From positions 1-45,615 of the forward strand of contig NZ_JAGTIS010000024.1 in NCBI RefSeq assembly GCF_018704125.1: a stretch of DNA of 45,615 nucleotides, written 5' to 3'. The notes below the pieces were generated by a model. It had not been told where the DNA came from. It worked only from the letters and a program-made list of their open reading frames with translations, and searched no databases. This DNA is from Metapseudomonas boanensis. GTDB taxonomy: Bacteria; Pseudomonadota; Gammaproteobacteria; Pseudomonadales; Pseudomonadaceae. Positions 16,367 to 24,446 of this stretch are shown here, piece by piece. Both the position numbers and the translations under genes were made by a program. Position 1 is the first letter of the stretch, and each line of letters opens with the position of its first letter.

Positions 16367-16423
16367 TGTAGGAGCGAGCTTGCTTGCGAGTCGGACCTTT
16401 TCGCGAGCAAGCTCGCTCCTACA
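16367..16423. repeat. REP hairpin (GTAGGAGC family) between fdsD and cdhR
   Basis: TGTAGGAGCGAGCTTGCTTG and the mirrored CAAGCTCGCTCCTACA lie 20-25 bp apart between two convergent genes. This is the normal place for paired REP units, and it may serve as a bidirectional 3' end structure. Confidence 0.8.
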
Positions 16424-16501
16424 AGAGGTGCATCCCGTGCAATGCCTGACAGGGGCAGAGCCAATTCAATGGTGATTGGAATCGCTTCCCGAGGACCCCG
16501 C

Positions 16502-17470
16502 TCAACTGATCCGATGGCCCAGTTCCTGATCCGGATGCTCGTGCCGATCCTGACTCGGGCTGGTAGCAAAGCGCGCCCGGTAGCTCCGGGAAAAATACGA
16601 CGACGACTCAAAGCCACAGGCCAGCGCAATCTCCTGCACGCTCAGCTCGGACTGCCGTAGGAGCTGGCGGGCCTTGTCCAGGCGCAAGCCGAGGTAGAAG
16701 TTCGACGGCGTCTCGTTCAGGTGCAGGCGGAATAGTCGCTCCAGCTGGCGGGGTGTGACGTGGATCAGCTCGGCCAGCGCTCGTGAGCCCAGCGGCGTCT
16801 CACTGTGCCGTTCCATCTCACCGATGACCTGCACCAGCTTCTTGTTGTGGACGTTGTAGCGACTGGCGACCTGCATGCGCTGGTGGTCCTGCTGGGTACG
16901 GATGCGGCTGAGCACGAATTGCTCGGATACCTGCAAGGCCAGCGCCTCCCCGTGGCTGCGGCCGATCAGCGTCAGCATCAGGTCGAGGCTGGCGGTGCCG
17001 CCGGCGCTGGTGATGCGTCGGCCATCGATTTCGAAAAGCTCCTGGGTGACGCAGAGAGTGGGATAGCGTTCCTGGAACGCGTCTATCGCCTCCCAGTGCA
17101 GGGTCAGCCGCTGCTTGCCGAAGAGGCCGGCTTCGGCCAGCACGAAGCTCCCCGTGTCGATACCGCCCAGTAGCAATCCGTGACGCTCGGCGCGGTGCAG
17201 CCAGTGCGCAAGTCGGCTGTCGAAGCTGGCCAGCGGTTCGAAGCCGGCCACCACGAACAGGCAGTCGCCCTCCAGCGGCGTATCGAGGCCACCGTCCACG
17301 TTCAGCGATATGCCGTTGCTACCCTGCACGGGGCCGCCGTCCAGGCTCAGCAGGTGCCAGCGATAAAGCTCACCGCGGAATCGGTTGGCCACCCGCAGCG
17401 GCTCCACGGCCGACATCAGGCCCATCATGGAAAATCCGGGTAGCAGAAGGAAGCAGAACGTTTGGAGCAT
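16502..17470 (-). CDS. cdhR: CdhR, carnitine-responsive AraC-family activator
   Basis: A 322-residue regulator built like GbdR. An N-terminal DJ-1/PfpI-like sensor domain (FCFLLLPGFSMMGLMSAVEP) is followed by a C-terminal AraC double helix-turn-helix (ALAELIHVTPRQLERLFRLH; VQEIALACGFESSSYFSRSY). In P. aeruginosa CdhR activates the divergent caiX-cdhCAB operon in response to carnitine. The 222-bp gap to caiX holds a GTCG direct repeat that may be its site. The ATG at 17470 gives the family-typical N-terminus; an in-frame GTG at 17509 would add 13 residues. The similarity to gbdR suggests an old duplication. Confidence 0.9.
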   Translation of the reverse strand: MLQTFCFLLLPGFSMMGLMSAVEPLRVANRFRGELYRWHLLSLDGGPVQGSNGISLNVDGGLDTPLEGDCLFVVAGFEPLASFDSRLAHWLHRAERHGLLLGGIDTGSFVLAEAGLFGKQRLTLHWEAIDAFQERYPTLCVTQELFEIDGRRITSAGGTASLDLMLTLIGRSHGEALALQVSEQFVLSRIRTQQDHQRMQVASRYNVHNKKLVQVIGEMERHSETPLGSRALAELIHVTPRQLERLFRLHLNETPSNFYLGLRLDKARQLLRQSELSVQEIALACGFESSSYFSRSYRARFATSPSQDRHEHPDQELGHRIS

Positions 17471-17534
17471 GGCCGCGATCCGCAAGTGCGATAGGCCACT
17501 TAAAAACACCCGTGCGGAGGGTGCAAGAAAAGAG

Positions 17535-17563
17535 GTCGCTTCTGTTCAACAGGTAGTCGTTTT
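17535..17563 (+). promoter_or_regulatory. Candidate CdhR/GbdR site in the cdhR-caiX promoter
   Basis: GTCGCTT and GTCGTTTT form a direct repeat with a 21-bp period, 130-158 bp before the caiX ATG. It has the same sequence and spacing as the pair before the dgc operon. An AraC-type activator site is inferred. Confidence 0.5.
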
Positions 17564-17692
17564 AGTTCGATTTGGCGATTTCGGTGCTGCGTAAGGTGAC
17601 GCTATCGGGTGCAGTCAAACCTGAACAACGGAAGGGGCCTCCCGGCCTCTGCAATTACAACGATAAAACCGTAAGGCAGTAGGGGAGCATCA

Positions 17693-18631
17693 ATGAAACG
17701 TCTCAACGCATTCGCCGGTTGCTGTGTTCTCACCCTGTTCAGTTCGTCGCTGTTCGCCGCCGAGCCAGCCAGTTGCCAGCAGGCCCGCATTGGGGTAGTT
17801 GGCTGGACGGACGTCGTCGCCACCACAGCGGTGGCGGCCACCCTGCTCGATGGGCTCGGCTACAAGACCTCCCAGATCACCGCTTCGCAGCAGATCATCT
17901 TCGCCGGCATCGACAAGAAGCAGATCGACTTCTTCCTCGGCTATTGGAAGCCGGCGATGGATAACAACATCAAGCCATTCCTCGACAAGGGCCAGGTCAA
18001 GGTGTTCGAGCGACCCAGCCTGCCCGACGCCATCGCTACCCTGGCGGTGCCTGCCTATGCCGCGGAGCAGGGACTGAAAACCTTCGCTGACATCGCCAAA
18101 TTCAAGGACCAACTGGGCGGCAAGATCTACGGCATCGAGCCCGGCACCGGCGCCAATGCCAACATCAAGAAAATGATCGACAGCAACCAGTTCGGCCTCG
18201 GCGACTTCCAGTTGGTGGAGTCCAGCGAGGCGGCCATGCTGGCGGCAGTTGGCCGGGCGGTGAAGCGCAATGAGCCGGTGGTATTCGTCGGCTGGAAGCC
18301 CCACCCGATGAACCTCCAGATGAAGCTTACCTACCTGACCGGCAGCCAGGATGTCTTCGGCCCCAACGAGGGCTCCGCGTCGGTCTCAACCGTCACCGCG
18401 CCGGATTTCGCCGAGCGCTGCCCGAACGTCAATCGCCTGCTCAGCAACCTGACCTTCACCACTCAGCAGGAGAGCGCGCTGATGGAGCCGATCATGGCCC
18501 ACAAGGACGCCAAGGACGTTGCACGTCAGTGGCTGAAAGACAACCCGACGGAAATGCGTCGGTTGCTCGAAGGCGTGACCACCTTCGACGGCAAGAACGG
18601 CGCCGACAGCGTACTCACCGCCCTCAAGTGA
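17693..18631 (+). CDS. caiX: CaiX, periplasmic carnitine/betaine-binding protein
   Basis: A 312-residue OpuAC-type substrate-binding protein. A signal peptide (MKRLNAFAGCCVLTLFSSSL, cut after FAA) directs it to the periplasm. Trp-rich segments GWTDVV, LGYWKPAMDNN and VGWKPHPM form the aromatic cage for the trimethylammonium group. No permease or ATPase gene is next to it. In P. aeruginosa CaiX works with the CbcWV core transporter encoded elsewhere, and the same is likely here. GGGGAG lies just before the ATG. It is the first gene of the carnitine operon and is expected to be induced by carnitine through CdhR. Confidence 0.92.
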   Translation: MKRLNAFAGCCVLTLFSSSLFAAEPASCQQARIGVVGWTDVVATTAVAATLLDGLGYKTSQITASQQIIFAGIDKKQIDFFLGYWKPAMDNNIKPFLDKGQVKVFERPSLPDAIATLAVPAYAAEQGLKTFADIAKFKDQLGGKIYGIEPGTGANANIKKMIDSNQFGLGDFQLVESSEAAMLAAVGRAVKRNEPVVFVGWKPHPMNLQMKLTYLTGSQDVFGPNEGSASVSTVTAPDFAERCPNVNRLLSNLTFTTQQESALMEPIMAHKDAKDVARQWLKDNPTEMRRLLEGVTTFDGKNGADSVLTALK

Positions 18632-18700
18632 TAACCGAACCTGCTGCGCGCGGTTCACCGCGCACGGCCCTCGCTCGCCTGTAAGAAGGAAACCGTAACC

Positions 18701-19585
18701 GTGAACTACGAAGTCATCGTCACCTGTGCCGTCACCGGCGCCGGCGATACCGTCGGCAAGCACCCGGCCATCCCGGTCACCCCGAAAGAGATCGCTGCTG
18801 CCGCCATCGAGGCCGCGAAGGCCGGCGCTACCGTTGCCCACTGCCATGTGCGTGACCCCAAGACCGGCAAACCGAGCCGTGACGTAGCGCTGTACCGCGA
18901 ACTGGTGGAGCGCATCCGCGAGAGCGACACCGACGTCATCATCAACCTCACCGCCGGGATGGGCGGAGATCTGGAGATCGGCAAGGGCGAACAGCCCCTG
19001 GAGTTCGGCACAGGCACCGACCTGGTCGGCCCACTGGAGCGCCTGGCCCATGTCGAGGAGCTGCTGCCGGAAATCTGCACCCTGGACTGCGGCACGCTGA
19101 ACTTCGGCGATGGCGACTTCATCTACGTTTCCACCCCGGCACAGCTACGCGCCGGCGCCAAACGCATCACCGAGCTTGGAGTGAAGGCCGAGCTGGAAAT
19201 CTTCGACACCGGCCACCTCTGGTTCGCCAAACAGATGCTGAAGGAAGGACTGCTCGACGACCCGCTGTTCCAGATCTGCCTGGGTATCCCTTGGGGTGCT
19301 CCGGCGGACACCACCACCATGAAGGCCATGGCCGACAACCTCCCGGCAGGCTGCACCTGGGCAGGTTTCGGCATCGGTCGCATGCAGATGCCAATGGTCG
19401 CCCAGGCCATGCTGCTCGGCGGCAACGTGCGGGTAGGGCTGGAGGACAACATCTGGCTGGATCGCGGCGTGCACGCCAGCAATGGCCAACTGGTGGAGCG
19501 GGCTGTCGAGATCATCCAGCGCCTCGGCGGCCGCGCCCTGACCCCCGCCGAAGGCCGCGAAAAGATGAACCTCAAGCGGCGCTGA
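18701..19585 (+). CDS. cdhC: 3-Dehydrocarnitine cleavage enzyme (BKACE family)
   Basis: A 294-residue TIM-barrel beta-keto acid cleavage enzyme. The zinc motif HCHVRDP has His47 and His49; NLTAGMGG and IFDTGHLWF are also conserved. It transfers the trimethylammonio-acetyl part of 3-dehydrocarnitine to acetyl-CoA, giving betainyl-CoA and acetoacetate. The start is GTG at 18701 with AAGGAAA about 10 nt upstream. The gene sits between caiX and cdhA exactly as in P. aeruginosa (PA5387). Confidence 0.9.
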   Translation: MNYEVIVTCAVTGAGDTVGKHPAIPVTPKEIAAAAIEAAKAGATVAHCHVRDPKTGKPSRDVALYRELVERIRESDTDVIINLTAGMGGDLEIGKGEQPLEFGTGTDLVGPLERLAHVEELLPEICTLDCGTLNFGDGDFIYVSTPAQLRAGAKRITELGVKAELEIFDTGHLWFAKQMLKEGLLDDPLFQICLGIPWGAPADTTTMKAMADNLPAGCTWAGFGIGRMQMPMVAQAMLLGGNVRVGLEDNIWLDRGVHASNGQLVERAVEIIQRLGGRALTPAEGREKMNLKRR

Positions 19586-19599
19586 CTTTTCGTACACCA

Positions 19600-19663
19600 C
19601 GTAGGAGCGAGCTTGCTCGCGAAGCTCTTGGGAGTGTCATTCGCGAGCAAGCTCACTCCTACG
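19600..19663. repeat. REP hairpin (GTAGGAGC family) inside the carnitine operon
   Basis: CGTAGGAGCGAGCTTGCTCG and CGAGCAAGCTCACTCCTACG face each other in the 128-bp gap between cdhC and cdhA. In-operon REP units often set different mRNA levels for the flanking genes. Confidence 0.8.
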
Positions 19664-19713
19664 GACTGCTCCACCCGCATACCCGATTCGTTTTGCCAGT
19701 TTCAGGAGCCACT

Positions 19714-20679
19714 ATGTCCTTCGTCACCCAGATCAAAACCTTCGCTGCCCTCGGCAGTGGCGTCATCGGCAGCGGCTGGATTGCCCGCGCCCTGGCCCAC
19801 GGCCTCGACGTCATCGCCTGGGACCCGGCGCCCGGTGCTGAGGCAGCGCTGCGCGCGCGCATCGCCAATGCCTGGCCGGCCCTGCAGAAGCAGGGGCTGG
19901 CGCCCGGTGCCTCGCAGGATCGCCTGCGCTTCGTGGATACCATTGAGGAGTGTGTCCGGGATGCCGATTTCATCCAGGAGAGCGCGCCGGAACGCCTCGG
20001 CCTGAAGCTCGATTTGCACGCGAAGATCAGCGCAGCCGCACGCCCGAACGTGATCATCGGCTCCAGTACCTCAGGCCTGCTGCCCAGCGAGTTCTATGCC
20101 GACGCCTCGCACCCAGAGCGCTGCATCGTGGGGCATCCGTTCAACCCGGTTTACCTCTTGCCGCTGGTAGAGGTGGTAGGCGGGGAGAAGACCGCCATTG
20201 AGGCCGTGCAAGCCGCCATCAAGATTTACGAATCGCTGGGCATGCGCCCGCTGCATGTACGCAAGGAGGTGCCCGGCTTCATCGCCGACCGTCTGCTCGA
20301 AGCGCTCTGGCGCGAAGCCCTGCACCTGGTCAACGACGGCGTGGCCAGCACCGGCGAGATCGACGATGCGATCCGCTTTGGTGCCGGCCTGCGCTGGTCG
20401 TTCATGGGCACCTTCCTCACCTACACCCTGGCAGGTGGCAACGCCGGCATGCGTCACTTCATGGCCCAGTTCGGCCCGGCCCTGCAGCTGCCCTGGACCT
20501 ATCTGCCCGCTCCGGAACTCACCGAGACGCTGATCGACCGCGTCGTGGAAGGAACCTCCGAACAGCAGGGCTCAAGAAGCATCGCCGAGTTGGAGCGCTA
20601 CCGCGACGACTGCCTGCTTGCAGTGCTTGGCGCGATCAAGGACACCAAGGCACAACACGGATTCGCCTTTGCCGACTAA
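19714..20679 (+). CDS. cdhA: L-carnitine 3-dehydrogenase CdhA
   Basis: A 321-residue enzyme of the 3-hydroxyacyl-CoA dehydrogenase family. The NAD Rossmann motif [10 protein letters not shown] is at residues 13-22. [14 protein letters not shown] and [18 protein letters not shown] are typical of carnitine dehydrogenases. It oxidises L-carnitine to 3-dehydrocarnitine with NAD+. The ATG at 19714 has CAGGAG 6-9 nt upstream; the open frame runs further 5' but that part overlaps cdhC in another frame. It is single-domain, not fused to the thioesterase as in some other bacteria; cdhB follows separately after 97 bp. Confidence 0.93.
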   Translation: MSFVTQIKTFAALGSGVIGSGWIARALAHGLDVIAWDPAPGAEAALRARIANAWPALQKQGLAPGASQDRLRFVDTIEECVRDADFIQESAPERLGLKLDLHAKISAAARPNVIIGSSTSGLLPSEFYADASHPERCIVGHPFNPVYLLPLVEVVGGEKTAIEAVQAAIKIYESLGMRPLHVRKEVPGFIADRLLEALWREALHLVNDGVASTGEIDDAIRFGAGLRWSFMGTFLTYTLAGGNAGMRHFMAQFGPALQLPWTYLPAPELTETLIDRVVEGTSEQQGSRSIAELERYRDDCLLAVLGAIKDTKAQHGFAFAD

Positions 20680-20776
20680 CCTTCAACCGTCCCGCCACTC
20701 CGCGCCATCCCCTCTCCTTTCAGGGGCGACCTGCAAGGGGAGGGTGGGGGAGAGGGCGCCTTGCTGGAGCTGCTGC

Positions 20777-21262
20777 ATGAGCCACGCCCTGACCACCTAC
20801 CGCACCGCCATCCGCCCGGAATGGGTGGATTACAACGGCCACCTGCGCGATGCCTTCTACCTGCTGATCTTCAGCTACGCCACCGATGCCTTGATGGATC
20901 ATCTCGGCCTGGATGCCCAAGGGCGCGAGGCCACCGGCCATACCCTCTATACCCTGGAGTGCCACCTCAATTACCTGGACGAGGTGAAGCTCGGCGCTGA
21001 GGTGGAAGTGCGCACGCAGTTGCTCGGCCATGACGGCAAGCGCCTGCATATTCACCACAGCCTGCATTACGCCGGTACGACTGAAGAACTGGCCGCCAGT
21101 GAGCAGATGCTGATGAATATCGACACCCGGCAAACGCGTTCTGCGCCCTTTGCGGAAGGCGTTGCTGAACGCATCCGCCAACTCGCCGACGCCCACGCTC
21201 AACTGCCGACACCGGCTCATGTCGGACGAGTGATCGCGCTACCGGTCCGTCATCAGGGCTAG
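20777..21262 (+). CDS. cdhB: Betainyl-CoA thioesterase CdhB
   Basis: A 161-residue hotdog-fold (4HBT) thioesterase. EWVDYNGHLRDAFY has the active-site Asp18 and the NGH turn. It hydrolyses betainyl-CoA to glycine betaine, linking carnitine breakdown to the GbcAB pathway encoded at 36-39 kb. The ATG at 20777 was chosen because MSHALTTYRTAIRPEWVDYN is the family start. A CCCTCTCC-type repeat occupies 20705-20755 just upstream. Confidence 0.88.
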   Translation: MSHALTTYRTAIRPEWVDYNGHLRDAFYLLIFSYATDALMDHLGLDAQGREATGHTLYTLECHLNYLDEVKLGAEVEVRTQLLGHDGKRLHIHHSLHYAGTTEELAASEQMLMNIDTRQTRSAPFAEGVAERIRQLADAHAQLPTPAHVGRVIALPVRHQG

Positions 21263-21299
21263 GGCCACTCCACGGCTCGACGCTGTTCCGGAGAATCAC

Positions 21300-22241
21300 A
21301 TGCCTCGCGAGTACCCCCTGTCGCCTGCCATGGCCGCCTTCGTCGCTGCCAGTGACACCTTCACGCCGCAGGGGCCGACGCTGGCTGATCAGCGCGCGGC
21401 CTACCGTGCGCTGTGCCGAGCTTTCACTCCCGAGCGCCCAACCGGCCTCGAAGTCACTGAGTTCGATCTGGGTGGCGTGCCCGCGCGTCTCTACCAATCC
21501 CTGCTGCCGGCGCCAACTGGCGGATGGCCCTGCCTGATGTTCATCCACGGTGGCGGCTGGATGCTGGGTGATCTCGCCTCCCACGATTTCATCTGCGCTT
21601 ACCTTGCCGATCACCTGCCTGTCGCAGTGGTGGCCATCGATTATCGATTGGCACCTGAACATCCGTTTCCCGCTGCGCTGGACGACTGCTTGCAGGCCTG
21701 GCGGGCACTGAGTGAGGGGGCTGCGGGAATCAGGCTCGATCCAAACCGCCTGGCGGTGGCAGGGGATAGCGCTGGGGGCAACCTTGCCGTGGCGCTTTGC
21801 CTGACCTTGCGGGATGCGGGCCAGGTACTGCCCTGCGCTCAGGCATTGATTTACCCGGCCTTGAGCCCGGAGCCGCTGCCATCCCATCTGGAGTGCGCCG
21901 ATGCCCCATTGCTGAGTCTGGCGGATCTCCAGGCCTGTCTTGAGTGCTACTTGCCGGACCCGCGTTCGCGCGAGTCTCCGCTTGCCTTGCCGCTGGCCGC
22001 CAGCCACTTTTCGGGGCTGCCACCAGCTTTCGTCACGGTCGCGGAGTTCGACCCCTTGCGCGACGATGGCGCCCGCTATGCACAACGGCTAGCCCTGGAT
22101 GGCGTGCAGGTCGAATTCGACCCAGGCCACGGGCTAGTCCATGGTTGCCTGCGGGGCCAGGGTCAGATTGCGGAAGTGGACAGATTGTATTGCCGGTTGT
22201 TCGACTGGCTGCGCAGGGCCATGCGGCTTCCGGAGGCTTGA
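21300..22241 (+). CDS. HSL-family alpha/beta-hydrolase (lipase/esterase), last gene of the carnitine operon
   Basis: A 313-residue hormone-sensitive-lipase-type esterase. The oxyanion motif is HGGGW (residues 83-87), the nucleophile Ser157 is in GDSAGG, and Asp251 (EFDPLRDDG) and His281 (GLVHG) complete the triad. There is no signal peptide, so it is cytoplasmic. It corresponds to PA5384. Hydrolysis of acylcarnitines or choline/carnitine esters, freeing carnitine for the upstream genes, is likely from context but unproved. It starts 37 bp after cdhB. Confidence 0.88.
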   Translation: MPREYPLSPAMAAFVAASDTFTPQGPTLADQRAAYRALCRAFTPERPTGLEVTEFDLGGVPARLYQSLLPAPTGGWPCLMFIHGGGWMLGDLASHDFICAYLADHLPVAVVAIDYRLAPEHPFPAALDDCLQAWRALSEGAAGIRLDPNRLAVAGDSAGGNLAVALCLTLRDAGQVLPCAQALIYPALSPEPLPSHLECADAPLLSLADLQACLECYLPDPRSRESPLALPLAASHFSGLPPAFVTVAEFDPLRDDGARYAQRLALDGVQVEFDPGHGLVHGCLRGQGQIAEVDRLYCRLFDWLRRAMRLPEA

Positions 22242-22259
22242 CGACGACCAGCGTGGGCG

Positions 22260-22889
22260 TCAGCTAATCAGCGCGTAGCGTCGGGCGAAGTCGATCAGGT
22301 CGACCAGGTTACGCGTCTTGAGTTTGTCCATGAGCCTTGACTTGTAAGTGCTCACAGTCTTGTGGCTGATGAACAGCTGCTCCGCGATCTGCTTGTTGTT
22401 CTTGCCATTGGCAAGATTTTGCAGCACGGCCAACTCGCGGTCCGAGAGGGAACCGAGCAGTTGAATGTCACCTGTCTGTCCCGACTCCGGAGCGGTTGGG
22501 AGGTTGACGCTGCTTGGAAACAGGCTGTAGCCCGACAACACGGACTTGACCGCCGAAACGAGGCTGATGGCCTGTTCCTGCTTTGAAATGTAGCCAGTCG
22601 CACCGGACTGCAGGCAGCGGTTGGCATATAGCGCCGCCGGTAATGAGGTGAGGACCAGTAGCTTGGAGTCTGGGTTCTGGGCACTCAGGCGGCTGATCAC
22701 CTCCAGACCGTCCAGCTTCGGAACCGCGATGTCGAGGATCACCAGGTCAGGTTTCAGAGAGCGAGCCAGGCTCAGTCCTTCGACTCCATTCTCGGTCTCG
22801 CCGACGATCTCGAATCCTTCGCGCTCCAGCAACACGTGCGTGGCAAAACGGATCATCGGCTGATCGTCGATAAGCAGGATCTTACTCAT
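22260..22889 (-). CDS. Orphan LuxR/NarL-type response regulator (first paralogue)
   Basis: A 209-residue two-domain regulator. The receiver has acidic residues 8-9, phospho-acceptor Asp53 (LVILDIAVPK) and Lys103. A NarL/FixJ helix-turn-helix spans about 145-205 (LSDRELAVLQNLANGKNNKQ; LFISHKTVSTYKSRLMDKL). It resembles BvgA/EvgA/RocA1, which control fimbriae and virulence. No sensor kinase gene is nearby. A paralogue is at 23386. Start site: GGAG occurs 11-14 nt before the ATG. The 18-bp gap to the convergent esterase gene has no strong terminator. Confidence 0.88.
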   Translation of the reverse strand: MSKILLIDDQPMIRFATHVLLEREGFEIVGETENGVEGLSLARSLKPDLVILDIAVPKLDGLEVISRLSAQNPDSKLLVLTSLPAALYANRCLQSGATGYISKQEQAISLVSAVKSVLSGYSLFPSSVNLPTAPESGQTGDIQLLGSLSDRELAVLQNLANGKNNKQIAEQLFISHKTVSTYKSRLMDKLKTRNLVDLIDFARRYALIS

Positions 22890-23385
22890 CTCCTTGGTGC
22901 TCCTTCACTTTGTTTCACAAGTAGGCGCGTTGGCGGAAGCTCTCGCTTTCGGAATCAACTGCCTTGAATGTTTTGTGAGTCGGCTTTCGCCATTGAGTCA
23001 GTGCAGAACTACGTCTGGTACAAATGAACTTCTAGAGTTTCAAACAAGTGCATCGCAGGCGCTCGGTCAGATAATTCCATTCCTATTCGTCAGAAGGTTC
23101 TGGATAGGTTGCCGGCTCGAATTGGAATTCTGAGGTGCATATGTACTGAAGGCCCGCTTCAGGGAGCGGCCACTTGGCGTGTAGGGCGGTCAGTATATTG
23201 TTTGGCAGCTATACACTTGCGTGTTTAGGAAAATTCCTACGGCAAATTGAGTTCTATCGTGTGAACTGGATCTACGCACAGTTGAGTTGCTCCAGTTAGC
23301 TGTTTGCGCATCACCCGATGGCCACCTGCAATGCTTTTTCCGCAGCAGACGGGCGAGGCACGCTGGGTGGCACAGCAATCCGACA
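22890..23385. other. AT-richer intergenic region between the two response-regulator genes
   Basis: No convincing gene is seen; a 79-codon plus-strand frame at 22894-23133 has no ribosome site or recognisable protein. It should hold the promoter of the 22889 regulator gene and the terminator of nothing obvious. Its base composition is lower in GC than the metabolic regions, suggesting acquired DNA. Confidence 0.6.
23226..23239. promoter_or_regulatory. TAGGAA-AA-TTCCTA palindrome, possible BvgA/EvgA-type site
   Basis: TAGGAAAATTCCTA has perfect 6-bp arms. BvgA and EvgA recognise TTTCCTA/TTCCTACA-type heptads, so this could be bound by either adjacent regulator. A single similar half (CGTAGGAATG) occurs at 24105 before the second regulator gene. 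Evidence is motif similarity only. Confidence 0.3.
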
Positions 23386-24018
23386 TCAGGCGCAAAGCTC
23401 GTTTTGCCGAGCGAAATCGATGAGATCGACCAGGCGCCGGGTATTCAGTTTCTCCATCAGTCGCGACTTGTAGGTGCTCACGGTCTTGTGGCTGATGAAC
23501 AGCTGCTCGGCGATCTCTTTGTTGTTCTTGCCGTTGGCCAGTTTCCTCAGCACCGCCAACTCCCGGTCTGAGAGGTCATCCAGCCCTGTCCCTGGTTCCC
23601 GGTGCAATTGTTGCGATCTGGAAGCATGAGCCTCGCCGGGAAACAAGCTGTAGCCTGAAATAACGGACTTGATCGCCATCCGCATGTTCTCGAGCCCCTC
23701 CTGTTTTGACAGGAAGCCATTCGCGCCGGCTTTCAGGCAGCGACTTGCGTAAAGGCTGGCCGGCAAGGCTGTCAGAACCAGCAATTTGCACTCACCCAAG
23801 GACTGGCGAAGTCGGGTAAGCACTTCCAAGCCATCCAGCTTGGGCAGGGAAATATCCAGAATAACAAGCTCCGGCTCCAATGAGCGGGCGAGGCTAATGC
23901 CGCTTACGCCGTTGTCAGCCTCACCAACAACTTCGATGCCTTCTTGCTCCAGTAGCACGCTTACCGCCAGTCGACTCATGGGCTGATCATCGATCAACAA
24001 GACTTTGCACATATCCAT
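23386..24018 (-). CDS. Orphan LuxR/NarL-type response regulator (second paralogue)
   Basis: A 210-residue receiver plus helix-turn-helix protein, closely similar along its length to the product of 22260-22889. Asp55 (LVILDISLPK) is the phospho-acceptor and Lys105 is conserved. The DNA-binding segment LFISHKTVSTYKSRLMEKL is nearly identical to that of its neighbour, so the two probably recognise the same sites. GGAG 6 nt before the ATG at 24018 fixes the start; a second ATG two codons on is possible. The gene lies between its paralogue and a chaperone-usher fimbrial operon, a usual place for BvgA/RocA1-like regulators. Confidence 0.88.
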   Translation of the reverse strand: MDMCKVLLIDDQPMSRLAVSVLLEQEGIEVVGEADNGVSGISLARSLEPELVILDISLPKLDGLEVLTRLRQSLGECKLLVLTALPASLYASRCLKAGANGFLSKQEGLENMRMAIKSVISGYSLFPGEAHASRSQQLHREPGTGLDDLSDRELAVLRKLANGKNNKEIAEQLFISHKTVSTYKSRLMEKLNTRRLVDLIDFARQNELCA

Positions 24019-24446
24019 TTCACTCCATTTGAGTAATCTCCAAAGGCGATCCAGACCTCGTATGGCCAGGCCCATGACTCGCCGATAGATTGCGATGCTT
24101 ACGCTAACGTAGGAATGCTGAACAACTCCTGAATGGATTGAAGGAATCTTCTGTAGGCGTTCTGTGCTTGTCCTGCCCGTAGCCAGCTCGACTTCGGCTC
24201 ATGCTGTCAGGACGGCTCTTTGCACCCCGGCAGTAGGCAACTCGGCCTCGCGGTTCGGAGTGCTCGCACTCCGCAGCTCGTGTTCGGGGTCATGAGAAAG
24301 AAGAACTGAAGCTGGGCTTGCACCCACGTCGATGGCGAGCGGGGCCTTCAAGCCGACCTATGGATGAAGGCGCTTTATGGGTTGACGGAAAGGTGAATAT
24401 CGTCGGTACGGGCAACGGGGCCGAGGTCCGAGCCCAGCCCACCGGA
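24019..24446. other. Intergenic region between regulator and usher genes
   Basis: 428 bp without a credible gene. The right part lies beyond the 3' end of the minus-strand usher gene and the left part is the regulator promoter. GGAGTGCTCGCACTCC near 24258 is a short perfect hairpin. I see no clear T-run terminator for the usher operon. Confidence 0.55.

Noticed and set aside
22894-23133. Possible 79-codon gene between the response regulators
   Set aside because: No Shine-Dalgarno sequence, no recognisable protein and it overlaps the likely regulator promoter.
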